DNA of 64,000 nucleotides from JACJVV01 sp964581515 (GCA_964581515.1 CAZOOV010000002.1:1-64000); one strand, 5' to 3'; counted from the first letter of the stretch, positions 8,975-18,677 are shown. The notes: generated by a model from the letters alone, not told the origin. Program-made: numbers and translations.

Positions 8975-9220
8975 TCAGATCTTGAATTTCTTCAAGCCTT
9001 TTATCAGATGGACACGCTTCTTTACAACAGCATACAGATGCTCAATCTCCTCAGGTGTAAAATCTATTATGCCAGACGAATTCTTTCCCATATAACATAC
9101 AGATATAGATTCTCTGTTAGGATGAATTATATCCTCATTGATAAGCACTTCTCTTACTTGTCCTGATGATTCCAACCTCACTATACCATCTTGATTTTGT
9201 TTTCTTATCTTGATTTCCAT
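8975..9220 (-). CDS. Small unknown protein
   Basis: 81 residues, not recognised. Beta-strand-rich N-terminal half and a helical, basic C-terminus. The ATG at 9220 is preceded by an exact Shine-Dalgarno GGAGGG at 9229-9234, eight bases away. An in-frame GTG at 9229 overlaps that site and so is unlikely to be the start. Confidence 0.6.
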   Translation of the reverse strand: MEIKIRKQNQDGIVRLESSGQVREVLINEDIIHPNRESISVCYMGKNSSGIIDFTPEEIEHLYAVVKKRVHLIKGLKKFKI

Positions 9221-9228
9221 AAAGAACA

Positions 9229-9234
9229 CCCTCC
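9229..9234 (-). promoter_or_regulatory. Strong Shine-Dalgarno that fixes the start at 9220
   Basis: GGAGGG on the minus strand, 8 nt before the ATG. It is one of the few clear ribosome binding sites in a window dominated by leaderless genes. Confidence 0.65.
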
Positions 9235-9363
9235 GGAGTATATGAATGAAGATGAAATAAGAGAGGATTATTTAACTATTTATAGTATAGAAAATAAGCT
9301 ATAGACACTACTATATCTGAATCATAAAAGAATAATAGAAGAGATTGAAAGGAAGAAAGAGAA

Positions 9364-9966
9364 TTATAGAGAATTTTGAACAAGAAGATAAGTTACTGTA
9401 AGGCATTCCAAAGTCTTATTTGCTAGTCTTTCTATCAATGCGTTACATGTATCATCATCATATTCTTTAGGTACTTTATCTTTGAAAACATTAAGCATGT
9501 CTCTTGCATCTCTTTTTGTATTATCAACAATTTCGTAAACTGTTTGTACTAATTCTGGATTAGTAGGTTTTAACTGATTGAGCACATCAAGATAATAATC
9601 AACCTTATCATCGTCATCTTTTATCTCAATACCTGCGACAGCACCCATATTGATATAGGGAATATCTAAATTATTTTGTGAGAAACTTTTTTCAAGCATG
9701 TTATAGAATGATACTATAGCTGAATAGACCTGCTTTGCCTGTTGCCTTCCAAGATCTTGATAGAATTTCATAGGTTTGGATATGACTTTCTTGCCTCTCC
9801 AAAATATTTCTTCTGCCTGCAAAGCTGTCATATGCATATAGCTTCCGATAAAAGGATTTGCATCCTTTATCCTAAGAATTTCAGGAAAAAGATAATCATC
9901 TGGATCCAAATGTTTATCCATATCTTCGATAACTGCTTGTTTTGCTGTCTGTTCAAGATCTATCAT
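9364..9966 (-). CDS. Unknown helical protein, last gene of the P-loop operon
   Basis: 200 residues, not recognised, acidic and mainly helical with no membrane segment. Its ATG overlaps the stop of the upstream P-loop gene by 4 bp (ATGA), so the two are translationally coupled. Position as the fourth gene after an ATPase and two P-loop paralogues suggests it works with them, but nothing in the sequence shows how. Confidence 0.7.
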   Translation of the reverse strand: MIDLEQTAKQAVIEDMDKHLDPDDYLFPEILRIKDANPFIGSYMHMTALQAEEIFWRGKKVISKPMKFYQDLGRQQAKQVYSAIVSFYNMLEKSFSQNNLDIPYINMGAVAGIEIKDDDDKVDYYLDVLNQLKPTNPELVQTVYEIVDNTKRDARDMLNVFKDKVPKEYDDDTCNALIERLANKTLECLTVTYLLVQNSL

Positions 9967-10964
9967 TCTTCTGTTGGAATGTTTGCCTTTTCTTCAACCT
10001 TATGATAATCAGCTATGTTTATGTACCTGTCAAAACCAGGAAGCTTTTCCATTGACACACAAAGAAGTTTTGGAATTGCTTCTCTTGCAGCTGTTAATGA
10101 TTCTTCTGAAAGATTATCCACACTGTCAAGAGCATAAGGTTGTTCTTTTTTCTGTACTCTTGCTTCAAGTTCTGCAATAAAAGGTTCTGTTCCTTGTTCA
10201 CCCTGAAATTTAGGATAAATAGTGATAGTATTATATTTTACAATCGTTGTTGCTGATCCAACAAAAGCGCTTTTGCCTGAGAAGTGAGGACCGTAAACAT
10301 TTATTGAAACATCATCCATCCCCCATAGCTCTTTAGTCAGTTCTCTTGCATCCCTAAATAAGTCTTGTGGAATATGACCATATTTCTCAAAACGCCTCCA
10401 TCTTGTATAGTTCATGCCTCCTGCACGGCTTCCATCAGGCAGATGATCATCCCAATTTTCTGGCTTGTACATCCAGTCTCCTCCAGGTACGAAAAGATTA
10501 GTATGAGGCAACATCCCTGCATTGTTTATATGCACCATAAGACATCCCAATGCAAATATCTGCTTTACATCTGCTTCCTGAGGATTTTTCACAAAAGCAT
10601 ACTGCACAAAATAGGGTCCTTTCATAAATTCAAACAGATCATTAAGCTGCTCTGCATTCCTCATCTTTGCCATGTACTCGGCATCATCCTTGCGCCAGAA
10701 TTCAACTTCCTCATTAGCAAGAAGTTCATCTACGACTTTTCCAACAGGATGTTCTAAAGAATAATCTATATCAAGTATCAATCTTTTGAATTGACTTCCT
10801 TGTGTTTCCTGGATATGATTATACAAAATATCAAAAACTACGTCAGAATCCACTCTTAACACCTGTTCGCCAAAAGAGTTTTTATGAGAATCAACAATTA
10901 GCTCAACTAATTCAGGATTATGCTCTATTATTTGGGTTTGTGATTGTGATTGTTCTTCTGTCAT
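9963..10964 (-). CDS. P-loop protein, paralogue B of the operon
   Basis: 333 residues. It shares long conserved blocks with the gene at 11004-12038: EQVLRVDSD near residue 33, DYSLEHP near 67, KNPQEA then HINN (127-148), GGDW (161) and YTRW (186). A Walker A-like loop GPHFSGKS lies late in the protein at 225-232. It is followed by a strand, a Walker B-like YALDSVD near 277 and a sensor-like strand ending PGFDRYI. The compact C-terminal NTPase-like domain behind a ~215-residue novel domain is not a family I recognise. Second-to-last gene of a four-gene operon; GTP or ATP use is unproven. Confidence 0.7.
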   Translation of the reverse strand: MTEEQSQSQTQIIEHNPELVELIVDSHKNSFGEQVLRVDSDVVFDILYNHIQETQGSQFKRLILDIDYSLEHPVGKVVDELLANEEVEFWRKDDAEYMAKMRNAEQLNDLFEFMKGPYFVQYAFVKNPQEADVKQIFALGCLMVHINNAGMLPHTNLFVPGGDWMYKPENWDDHLPDGSRAGGMNYTRWRRFEKYGHIPQDLFRDARELTKELWGMDDVSINVYGPHFSGKSAFVGSATTIVKYNTITIYPKFQGEQGTEPFIAELEARVQKKEQPYALDSVDNLSEESLTAAREAIPKLLCVSMEKLPGFDRYINIADYHKVEEKANIPTEE

Positions 10965-11003
10965 TTTAGTCTCCTTATAATCTTATTTTAATGTAGTTTT
11001 CTT

Positions 11004-12038
11004 CTAATCTATTTTCTTTGCAAACTCTACTGTATCAATATATTTATCAAAACCTGGCATCTTCTCTTTTGAAGTGCACGCGAATTTTGGATACATCTCT
11101 CTTGCTTTTGCAAGAGTATTTGGAGCAAGCATGTCTGCACCATCTATGAATAATGGCCAGTTGCCTCTTTCCAGACCTTTTGGTTCTCTTGATTCTCTTG
11201 ATTCAATCTCTGCAATGAAAGCATCTGCTCCTTTTTCTCCTCTTAATTTCGGATAGACTGTAATTAAGTTACGGCATTGCCTTATCATCATAGATGTTTC
11301 TGCCAGCATATTAAGGAAAGCTGTCTTTCCTGAATAATCTAGACCATGAACATTTATTGTTGGAGCATTCTCATCAAGCATATCTGCTCCAAGATCCCTT
11401 GCCTGTGCATGCATCTCATTTGAAGGGAGACCATAAGAAGCCAATCTTTCCCATCTTGAATAGAACATATAGCCACCATCGCTTCCGTCAGCAAGTTTAT
11501 CTGCTATATTATCAGGATTGCTCCACCAATCTCCGCCAGGAAGATATAGACGTGCATTAGGAAGTCCTGCACAATTATTGATATGAATCATAAGGCTAGT
11601 TAGTGCTCTAATCTGAGGAACAGAAGCTTCTTGTGGATTTTTTGCAAAGATATTAACACGATAACCTGCTTCTTCAAGAAGATCAAAAGGTTTATTTATG
11701 AAAACTGCATCAAGAATCCTTTGATGGGAGTCAACTTCATCAAGTTCATGGAATTTATCAGCATCTTTGACTTCTTGCATATCAAGTATATGTGCCATCG
11801 GCTGTTCAAGAGAATAGTCAACAGCCAAATTAAACATAACACCATCTGCCAAAAGAGGAGCATATTCTTCATGAATCAATTCTTTAACCGCTCGCATCGC
11901 AATATCAGAATCAACCCTTAATACCTGCTCTCGTAAAGAACTACGAAACTGTTGTCTGACAATATCCCTTACCCTATCACTTACTGATTCATCTCTTGAT
12001 TCAGTTGTTGATTCATTTTTTACCAAACATACCACCAA
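11004..12038 (-). CDS. P-loop protein, paralogue A of the operon
   Basis: 344 residues, same layout as its neighbour at 9963-10964: EQVLRVDSD near residue 37, KNPQEA at 133, GGDWW at 168, Walker A-like GLDYSGKT at 232-239, Walker B-like PLFIDGAD near 295-302 and PGFDKYI near 328. There is no ATG near the 5' end; translation probably begins at TTG 12038 or GTG 12035, overlapping the upstream ATPase gene by about 26 bp. The overlap implies coupled translation. The function is unknown; the paired paralogues suggest a heteromeric NTP-dependent complex. Confidence 0.7.
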   Translation of the reverse strand: MVVCLVKNESTTESRDESVSDRVRDIVRQQFRSSLREQVLRVDSDIAMRAVKELIHEEYAPLLADGVMFNLAVDYSLEQPMAHILDMQEVKDADKFHELDEVDSHQRILDAVFINKPFDLLEEAGYRVNIFAKNPQEASVPQIRALTSLMIHINNCAGLPNARLYLPGGDWWSNPDNIADKLADGSDGGYMFYSRWERLASYGLPSNEMHAQARDLGADMLDENAPTINVHGLDYSGKTAFLNMLAETSMMIRQCRNLITVYPKLRGEKGADAFIAEIESRESREPKGLERGNWPLFIDGADMLAPNTLAKAREMYPKFACTSKEKMPGFDKYIDTVEFAKKID

Positions 12039-13095
12039 AGAAACCTATAGCATTTGTAAGCAATTTACCACGGATATTAAAACGAGATTCACCTTCTATT
12101 ACACCAAGACCTTTATCTCCGATAGAATTAATAGCACCAAAGAACTCAGAAGGATTTTCTGCGCTTACTGCTGAAGCAACATAATCAACTGGTGCGTCAG
12201 GATGATTTGAAACACTTACCAATATATTTTTTTGCATAGGAGTAAGAGCGTTCCAAAGATGCGCTATCTGCTCCTGTACTTGATATTTGAAATTATCGCA
12301 TGCTTCATCAAGCTTTTTTGGAGTAAGAACATTCTCTTCAGGAGTGATTGCAGAATATTGCAAAAGTTCTCGCATAAGTCCTTGCTGAAGAAATGGAAAT
12401 CCACCAGTATATTCTAACAATTTTTCTGGAAGGTCTTCCTTCACAGTATATCCCTTGAAATCAAATACATCTTTTTCTGCACTTGTTGCAAGACCTTGCA
12501 TAAGATCTGAATCCTGGCAGATATGCACAAGATCCCTTGTCTCGCCAATATTAAATGGCACAAGCGGAACAAATTCAGTAGTATCCTGAAATCTTGAAAC
12601 TTTCTTTTGAAGGTCTGCAAAAACATGTGGAAACATAGAATAACTAAGTGTAATATTTGTGAGCTGTTGGTTGAGATTACGAAGCAATCTTGCACTATCT
12701 TCATCTGCAAAAAGCCTATCTGTCTCATCAAGAAGTATGTATACATGCCTTCCTTCTTCTTTCAAGATATGATTATAATTGCCCAGCATTATCTGCAGAT
12801 TGTCTTTATTACCAAAAGAACCTGCATCTGGAGAATTTATATTACCACCCCATGCATCATAGATCTTATTTGAGAGTTCAGCTGAATTTCTTCCAGAATC
12901 TGAGATATATATACATCTATCTGAACCTAATGAATTTCTTATATTCGTAAGCAGACTTGTCTTTCCCCATCTAGAGTATCCAAATACGATAGTGTGATTA
13001 GATGGATCTAAAACCTTGGAAAGCTCTTCTCTTCTACCGATAAAAGCATCGCCTTGAGCAGGCTTTCTCATCTGATATGGATTATATAAAGGCAT
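12013..13095 (-). CDS. AAA/STAND-type archaeal ATPase
   Basis: 360 residues. It starts with GRREEL (residues 20-25), the usual entry to archaeal ATPase / ORC-like STAND folds, then Walker A GYSRWGKT (39-46) and Walker B ILLDETD (120-126). The C-terminal part (about 265-350) looks like a winged-helix module. Such ATPases are seen in archaea as signalling or DNA-linked NTPases. It is the first gene of a four-gene operon driven by a TATA box 27 nt upstream; its neighbours are two P-loop paralogues not recognised elsewhere. Confidence 0.8.
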   Translation of the reverse strand: MPLYNPYQMRKPAQGDAFIGRREELSKVLDPSNHTIVFGYSRWGKTSLLTNIRNSLGSDRCIYISDSGRNSAELSNKIYDAWGGNINSPDAGSFGNKDNLQIMLGNYNHILKEEGRHVYILLDETDRLFADEDSARLLRNLNQQLTNITLSYSMFPHVFADLQKKVSRFQDTTEFVPLVPFNIGETRDLVHICQDSDLMQGLATSAEKDVFDFKGYTVKEDLPEKLLEYTGGFPFLQQGLMRELLQYSAITPEENVLTPKKLDEACDNFKYQVQEQIAHLWNALTPMQKNILVSVSNHPDAPVDYVASAVSAENPSEFFGAINSIGDKGLGVIEGESRFNIRGKLLTNAIGFFGGMFGKK

Positions 13096-13115
13096 ATTGA
13101 GCTAGTTATTGAGGC

Positions 13116-13126
13116 ATTTAAATATA
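13116..13126 (-). promoter_or_regulatory. TATA box of the ATPase/P-loop operon
   Basis: ATTTAAATAT centred 27 nt before the ATG at 13095. Confidence 0.65.
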
Positions 13127-13161
13127 TTACCCCCTGATTACCATCAGCTAGTGATGATACA

Positions 13162-13173
13162 ATTATATATATT
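13162..13173 (+). promoter_or_regulatory. TATA box of the MscS-cardiolipin synthase operon
   Basis: ATTATATATATT centred 27 nt before ATG 13194. It supports that ATG over a TTG two codons upstream. Confidence 0.65.
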
Positions 13174-13193
13174 GAATAGGGCTATTTTTGAGT

Positions 13194-14066
13194 ATGAACC
13201 CATTATATGAGTGGTACGCTACTTTTCAGCAGACTATGCCTATTGTAAGGGTAACTCTTATAGCATTATTTCTGTTTCTTTTGTCAAGTACACTTCTTGG
13301 TTTTATCAGGAAAATAATGCTTAAAAAGACAGGCAAAAAGAAGCATGCTGTATCAAGCATAAAACTTTTCACCAGAGCTATCAATTATTTCATATTTGTT
13401 GTAATAATAATATCAGCATTCATATCAATTGCAGGATCATGGCAAGGACTTGGTGTCATGATTGGACTCTTATCAGCAGCACTGGGTTTTGCACTTCAAA
13501 GACCGATCACAGGAATTGCTGCCTGGATTATGATAATATTCAAACGTCCTTTTGAGATTGGAGACAGGGTAATTATAGGAGATAAGAAAGGAGATGTAAA
13601 GGACATCACTCTTGCTCATGTCTATCTTGAAGAGATAGGAGGTACAATAGAGAGTGAGGAGAACTCTGGGAGAACTGTAATAATACCAAATCATTATCTC
13701 TTCGAATACAGCATAATAAATTATACATTACAAAACGATTATGTTCTTGATGAAGTCGTTACAACTGTAACATATGAGAGCGATCTTGATTTAGCATGTA
13801 AAATAATATTAAAAGTTACAAGAAGACTTACAAAAGATTTCAGGAAAGTCATGGGTATGGATCCATATGTGAGAACATTTTTCAGAGATAGTGGCATAGA
13901 TATATATGTAAGATATTATACTCCTGCAAGAGAAAGGCAAAAAGTTGCAAGTGAAATAACACAAAGCCTATTTCGAGACATAAAAAAGACAAAAAGAGTA
14001 GAGATTGCATATCCTCACACAGAGATAGTATTCAAAGATAAGAAAATTTTTAAGAAAAAACGTTGA
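13194..14066 (+). CDS. mscS: MscS-family mechanosensitive channel
   Basis: 290 residues. Hydrophobic helices fall near residues 18-40 and 65-90. Then comes the pore-lining, Gly/Ala-rich helix (GLLSAALGFALQ), followed by the MscS beta domain signature RPFEIGDRVIIGD and VIIPNHYLFEYSIINY. The C-terminal alpha/beta domain is present and the size matches the classical channel of about 286 residues. It releases solutes during osmotic downshock. It is followed after 5 bp by cardiolipin synthase, so channel and membrane lipid are made together. Confidence 0.9.
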   Translation: MNPLYEWYATFQQTMPIVRVTLIALFLFLLSSTLLGFIRKIMLKKTGKKKHAVSSIKLFTRAINYFIFVVIIISAFISIAGSWQGLGVMIGLLSAALGFALQRPITGIAAWIMIIFKRPFEIGDRVIIGDKKGDVKDITLAHVYLEEIGGTIESEENSGRTVIIPNHYLFEYSIINYTLQNDYVLDEVVTTVTYESDLDLACKIILKVTRRLTKDFRKVMGMDPYVRTFFRDSGIDIYVRYYTPARERQKVASEITQSLFRDIKKTKRVEIAYPHTEIVFKDKKIFKKKR

Positions 14067-14071
14067 TCTAA

Positions 14072-15532
14072 ATGGCATTGGAATTATTTTTAAGCATACT
14101 TTCACTTCTTTTAACTGTATATATTATATCTTTCATAATACTGCTTATGCTTGAAAATCGGGACCCTGATAAGACAATAGGATGGATTTTAGTTGTGACA
14201 TTCTTGCCTGTTATTGGTCTTTTCATCTATTTTCTATTAGGACAAAATTGGCAAAAGAAGCATTTCATCAAACATTTTCAGACAAAGACGCTTCGTTCCA
14301 TGCTGAAGAAAAGAGAATTTTATACAAAAAGAACAATCAGCAAGATTGCAAAAAAAGAAATTGATTCTGATCTTGAACAGAAGATGATCAATAATATCAG
14401 AAGAAGTGTAGGTTTTAGCCTGACATCAAGAAATAATGCAAAATTTTTCTCAAACGGATCAAAAAAATTCAGAGCATTATTTGCTGAACTTAAGAAAGCA
14501 AAAAAATACATACATCTGGAATATTATATAGTAAAGAATGATCAATACGGAGAAGTACTGCGTGATATATTAATTGAAAAAGCATTACAAGGCATTGAAG
14601 TAAAAGTAATGCTTGATTTCTATGGATCATTCTTTTTTCTCAGAAGAAATCAGATAAAAATGCAAAAAGCAGGAGTAGACATCCATAGCTTCTTCAATCC
14701 ATTAAGACTGTTGCAATACCATAAGACAAACTATAGAAACCATAGAAAGATTGCAATAATAGACGGTAAAAAAGCATTCATAGGGGGCATGAACATTGGA
14801 GAAGAATATGCAACAGGTGGAAAAAGATTCTCTTCATGGAAAGATTTTCATTATATGGTTGAAGGAGAGATTGTACATCAATTACAAACAATATTTGTCT
14901 ATGATTGGTATCTTGCAAGAAATGAGAGCATAATAAAAAAGATGTATTATCCTGGATACAGCAAAACAAGACTAAAACATAATCTTATACAGGCAGTCTA
15001 CTCTGGGCCAGAGTCCAAAGATGAACCAATCAAGCATACATACTTTCTCATGATATCAAATGCTAAAGAAAGTATCCACATAACAACACCATATTTCATT
15101 CCTGATGAAAGCGTTAATATGGCACTCAAGAATGCTGCAATGTCAGGAGTTGACGTCAAGATCATCGTCCCATCAAAATCAGATCATTTTGTACCTATAC
15201 CATTTCATGCCTCAAGAACATACTTTGAAGAGCTTTTAGAAGCGGGAGTGAAATTCTATGAATACAAACCAGGATTCATGCATGCAAAATCAATCATAGT
15301 CGATAGTATGGTAGCAAGCGTTGGAACAGCTAATCTGGATATAAGAGGATTTCAAGTAAATTTTGAAGCAAATATCGTAATATACAATAAGAGCGAAGTA
15401 GAGAAAGTAGAAAAAGAGTTCATAAGCATGATATCTGAGAGTAAAGAGATAGATCTTGATAATTTTAGAAAAAGAAAAATCAGCCTGAAATTAAAACAGT
15501 CTATTGCAAGATTATTCAGTCCTATATTGTGA
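14072..15532 (+). CDS. cls: Cardiolipin synthase, phospholipase D superfamily
   Basis: 486 residues, the usual length for Cls. Two N-terminal membrane helices (about 5-25 and 38-58) of the PLDc_N type are followed by two HKD motifs: H224 (HRKIAIIDGKKAFIGG) and H404 (HAKSIIVDSMVASVGT). The family joins two phosphatidylglycerol-type lipids, or in archaea archaetidylglycerol-type ether lipids, into cardiolipin at the membrane. It is cotranscribed with the MscS gene. The substrate as an ether lipid is inferred from the archaeal host. Confidence 0.9.
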   Translation: MALELFLSILSLLLTVYIISFIILLMLENRDPDKTIGWILVVTFLPVIGLFIYFLLGQNWQKKHFIKHFQTKTLRSMLKKREFYTKRTISKIAKKEIDSDLEQKMINNIRRSVGFSLTSRNNAKFFSNGSKKFRALFAELKKAKKYIHLEYYIVKNDQYGEVLRDILIEKALQGIEVKVMLDFYGSFFFLRRNQIKMQKAGVDIHSFFNPLRLLQYHKTNYRNHRKIAIIDGKKAFIGGMNIGEEYATGGKRFSSWKDFHYMVEGEIVHQLQTIFVYDWYLARNESIIKKMYYPGYSKTRLKHNLIQAVYSGPESKDEPIKHTYFLMISNAKESIHITTPYFIPDESVNMALKNAAMSGVDVKIIVPSKSDHFVPIPFHASRTYFEELLEAGVKFYEYKPGFMHAKSIIVDSMVASVGTANLDIRGFQVNFEANIVIYNKSEVEKVEKEFISMISESKEIDLDNFRKRKISLKLKQSIARLFSPIL

Positions 15533-15541
15533 TTTCTATTA

Positions 15542-15569
15542 TAGATGCAATAAAGTAGATGCAATAAAG
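15542..15569. repeat. Perfect 14-bp tandem duplication after the cls stop
   Basis: TAGATGCAATAAAG occurs twice in direct succession in the gap between the convergent cls and Nudix genes. Confidence 0.8.
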
Positions 15570-15576
15570 AAAATAA

Positions 15577-16095
15577 TTAGAAATTTATTGAGTCCAAATA
15601 TGCTTGGAAAGACGCTCTAAAACTTGGTACGAATTGTTCTTTATCTTTATTAAGCATATCTTGAATCTTTTTTAAAGAAATAAACTGTACAGATGATACT
15701 TCGTGTTTATCAATCTTAAAAGGACCATTATGTGTGCAAGAATAAATCTTAACATGTTCTTTATCTATATCTCCACTCTCATGATTCTCTTCATATTCTA
15801 GATTTGCTATAAACTTCAAATCTGCTTCTATACCTATCTCTTCTTTCATCTCTCTTTTTGCACCAGCCTCATAAGACTCATCCTTTGCAATATGACCTGA
15901 TGCTGATTCACATAATTTAGAAGGATGACGACTCTTTCTTTTTGCTCTCTTCTGAATCAATACGTCTCCATCATCATTGAATACAAATATTGATGCAGAC
16001 CTATGCCAAAGACCTTCCCTGTGACATCTACTTTTCAGACCATCACCTATCTTATTATCTCTAAAATCCACAATATCTACTACTTCGTCTGGCAT
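15577..16095 (-). CDS. Nudix hydrolase, IPP-isomerase-like subgroup
   Basis: 172 residues from ATG 16095. Complete Nudix box GX5EX7REUXEEXGU (GHIAKDESYEAGAKREMKEE, then IGIE), which binds the metal that supports pyrophosphate hydrolysis. The N-terminus (WHRSASIFVFNDDGDVLIQ) resembles the YfcD and isopentenyl-diphosphate isomerase branch; isomerase activity is possible but unproven. The start is set by the TATA box 27 nt before ATG 16095; the longer frame to 16152 would include the promoter. Confidence 0.85.
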   Translation of the reverse strand: MPDEVVDIVDFRDNKIGDGLKSRCHREGLWHRSASIFVFNDDGDVLIQKRAKRKSRHPSKLCESASGHIAKDESYEAGAKREMKEEIGIEADLKFIANLEYEENHESGDIDKEHVKIYSCTHNGPFKIDKHEVSSVQFISLKKIQDMLNKDKEQFVPSFRASFQAYLDSINF

Positions 16096-16116
16096 ATGAT
16101 TAATAAAAAATAGATT

Positions 16117-16127
16117 TTTTATAAATT
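16117..16127 (-). promoter_or_regulatory. TATA box of the Nudix gene
   Basis: TTTATAAATTT region centred 27 nt before the ATG at 16095. Confidence 0.65.
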
Positions 16128-16169
16128 TAATGCAAAAATAAGCACAATCCATAGGACATAGTAGGACAA

Positions 16170-16181
16170 AGCTTAAATAGA
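16170..16181 (+). promoter_or_regulatory. TATA box of the rad50 gene
   Basis: AGCTTAAATAGA centred 26 nt before the ATG at 16202. Confidence 0.6.
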
Positions 16182-16201
16182 GCTTAATCTAAGCTTATCA
16201 T

Positions 16202-18634
16202 ATGCTGCTTAAATGGATAAGATTAGAGAATATCAGAAGCTATACTTCTGCAGAGTTGAAGTTTCCAGAAGGTGCCACACTACTCTCTGGAGATATAGGA
16301 TGCGGTAAATCTACAATACTTCTAAGCATCGAATTTGTTCTTTTCGGACTTATTAAAGGAGAGATTTCTGGAAATACCTTGCTTAGAAAAGGAGAAAAAC
16401 AAGGTTGTGTTGAGCTATGTTTCAGTCTTGGAGATGATGAAATAGTCATCAAACGTATTCTTAAGAAAAAAAGCACAGGCATAAGCCAAGAATCAAGTTA
16501 CATAATACTAAACGGTGTAAAAAAAGAAGCAGCACCTGTTGAACTTAAAGCAAAAATACTCGAGCTTCTTGGCTATCCAATGGATATGCTCAACAAGAAG
16601 AATCTTATCTACAGATACACCGTGTATACACCTCAAGAAGAGATGAAGAGGATAATATTTGAAAGCAAAGATGAAAGGCTCAATACACTCCGAAAAACAT
16701 TTGGTGTTGAAAAATACAAACGTGTAAGAGAGAATTCTGCACTTGTCGTAAAGAAGATGAAAGACGAATGCAAAAGAATTGAAGGAGCTATCTCTGATCT
16801 TGATGCAAAAAAGAATCTTAAGAAAGAGATCAATGATAAGATAGAAGGTATTGATAAGGAGATGAAGCCACTGAATGATGAGAAGCAGAAAAAAATAGGA
16901 GAAGTGGATAATTCAGAGAAGAGTTATGATGTGAAAAAGAAACTATTGCAAGAATATAATGATTATAAGAGCAAGATTGCAAAATATGATTCTGAAATGC
17001 AAAGTATAATCAAGCAAAAAGAAGAGAATAATATCTTGGTAAGCAAGATAGAAGACGAGCTTAAGGAAATTGAAGTGAAAGATATTGATGTTTCTCAAAA
17101 AGACAATCTTGAGAAAGACATTTCTGAAAGAGAGAGTAAGTTGATTGGTTTAAGAGAAAAACAGTCTGGTGTAAATGAAAGAGAGATACACCTTAAGAAA
17201 AGTGTTGAGAATGTAAATAATTTTCTTGAGAAGAACAAAGGAAGTATTGATAAGAAAGAGAAACTGAATAATGCTGTACTGAAAGCAAAAGAAGAATTAT
17301 CAGATAAGAGAGTTATTCAGGAAAATATTGAGAAAAAGAATCAAGAACTTCTTGTGATTGAGAAAGAGATATCTAGTGTACAACAGAAGATTGAGATGAG
17401 TAATGGTATAATAAATAAGATGAGCAAACTGGATGATTGTCCACTTTGTCTTCAGAAAGTAGACCATAACCATAAACAAGGCATAATTGAGAAGGAGAAC
17501 AAGAATGCAAGCGACTTTCAAAAAGAAATTGATGAGAAGAATTCTAAGAAAGCAGGCATTGTTGATGAGATAGTTGAACTAAAAAAAGAGATTATCAAAA
17601 TTGAAGAGCAAGAGAAGAAGATTAGAGAACAAGAATTGGAATTAGAACAGCTTAAACAGATTGAAAAAGAGATAATAGAGAAGAAAAAAGAATTGAACGA
17701 ACTTCATAATGGGATTGAGCTTGTTGAAAAAGATAAAAAAGAACTAAAAGATATTAATCTTGCAGAGTATGAGAAAAATATCATTGCATTAAAAGAGAAA
17801 TATAAGGTCATAGTCGAACAGATAAGCAAACTGAAGTTAAAAGAAGAAAAAGAAAAGAATATGAAGAATTTGATTACAAGGAATGATGAAATAAAGAACA
17901 GAGTGATGGACATAAATAAGATCAAGCTTGATATGAACAAAGATATTGTAAAATTCAAAGATATTGATGAGATTGTTGTTAGGGCTGAAAAAGAACTCAT
18001 GGAAAGAAAAGAAGAATTGAAGAAAATAGAATTACAGATAGCTGAGAAGAATACAAGAAAAAACAGCCTGAAAGAAGAAATCCAAAGGATGGAAAAAGAG
18101 ATAGCTGAGAAAGAAAAACAAAAGATGCTGATGAATAAGAAAAGACAATATATAGACTGGATAGATAAATCATTTGTTGAGATAATTACTATAATTGAAA
18201 AAAATATACTTGGAAGCTTGTATAATGAATTCAATGCACTCTTCCAGGAATGGTTTGACATACTTATTGAAGATGAACTTATAACATCAAAACTAGATGA
18301 TGAGTTCACACCAGAAGTACAGCAGAACGGTTATGATATAGAGATAGAAAATATGAGTGGAGGAGAGAAGACTGCACTGTCTTTGGCTTACAGACTTGCA
18401 CTCAACAAAGTAATCAATGACATAACTACTGAAGTCAAGACAAAGGATCTTATAATACTTGATGAGCCAACAGATGGATTTTCTGAACAACAGCTGGACA
18501 AGATAAGAGATGTACTGGAAAGGCTTGATATGAAACAAGTGATTATCGTAAGCCATGAGAACAAGATTGAGAGCTTTGTTGACAACATAATCAAGATTTC
18601 TAAGGAAGAGCATGTGAGCAAAGTTTTAGCTTAG
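16202..18634 (+). CDS. rad50: Rad50-like SMC ATPase
   Basis: 810 residues, slightly shorter than usual archaeal Rad50 (about 880). Walker A GDIGCGKST at 30-38, long coiled-coil arms (about 185-400 and 425-675), zinc hook CPLC at C413 and C416 in the middle, ABC signature MSGGEK near 718, and Walker B LIILDEP near 750. It acts with Mre11 in tethering and resecting DNA double-strand breaks. No mre11, herA or nurA gene lies next to it, which differs from the common archaeal cluster. Its own promoter indicates single-gene transcription. Confidence 0.9.
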   Translation: MLLKWIRLENIRSYTSAELKFPEGATLLSGDIGCGKSTILLSIEFVLFGLIKGEISGNTLLRKGEKQGCVELCFSLGDDEIVIKRILKKKSTGISQESSYIILNGVKKEAAPVELKAKILELLGYPMDMLNKKNLIYRYTVYTPQEEMKRIIFESKDERLNTLRKTFGVEKYKRVRENSALVVKKMKDECKRIEGAISDLDAKKNLKKEINDKIEGIDKEMKPLNDEKQKKIGEVDNSEKSYDVKKKLLQEYNDYKSKIAKYDSEMQSIIKQKEENNILVSKIEDELKEIEVKDIDVSQKDNLEKDISERESKLIGLREKQSGVNEREIHLKKSVENVNNFLEKNKGSIDKKEKLNNAVLKAKEELSDKRVIQENIEKKNQELLVIEKEISSVQQKIEMSNGIINKMSKLDDCPLCLQKVDHNHKQGIIEKENKNASDFQKEIDEKNSKKAGIVDEIVELKKEIIKIEEQEKKIREQELELEQLKQIEKEIIEKKKELNELHNGIELVEKDKKELKDINLAEYEKNIIALKEKYKVIVEQISKLKLKEEKEKNMKNLITRNDEIKNRVMDINKIKLDMNKDIVKFKDIDEIVVRAEKELMERKEELKKIELQIAEKNTRKNSLKEEIQRMEKEIAEKEKQKMLMNKKRQYIDWIDKSFVEIITIIEKNILGSLYNEFNALFQEWFDILIEDELITSKLDDEFTPEVQQNGYDIEIENMSGGEKTALSLAYRLALNKVINDITTEVKTKDLIILDEPTDGFSEQQLDKIRDVLERLDMKQVIIVSHENKIESFVDNIIKISKEEHVSKVLA

Positions 18635-18677
18635 ATTTTCTTTTAATTATAATTTATTGCATGACATAGTCTGTCTA

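Noticed and set aside
17704..18309. 201-residue minus-strand frame inside rad50
   Set aside because: A Ser/Phe/Ile-rich shadow of the Glu/Lys-rich coiled coil, with no conserved motif.
16202..18634. SMC chromosome-partition protein
   Set aside because: The CPLC zinc hook in the middle and shorter arms identify Rad50.
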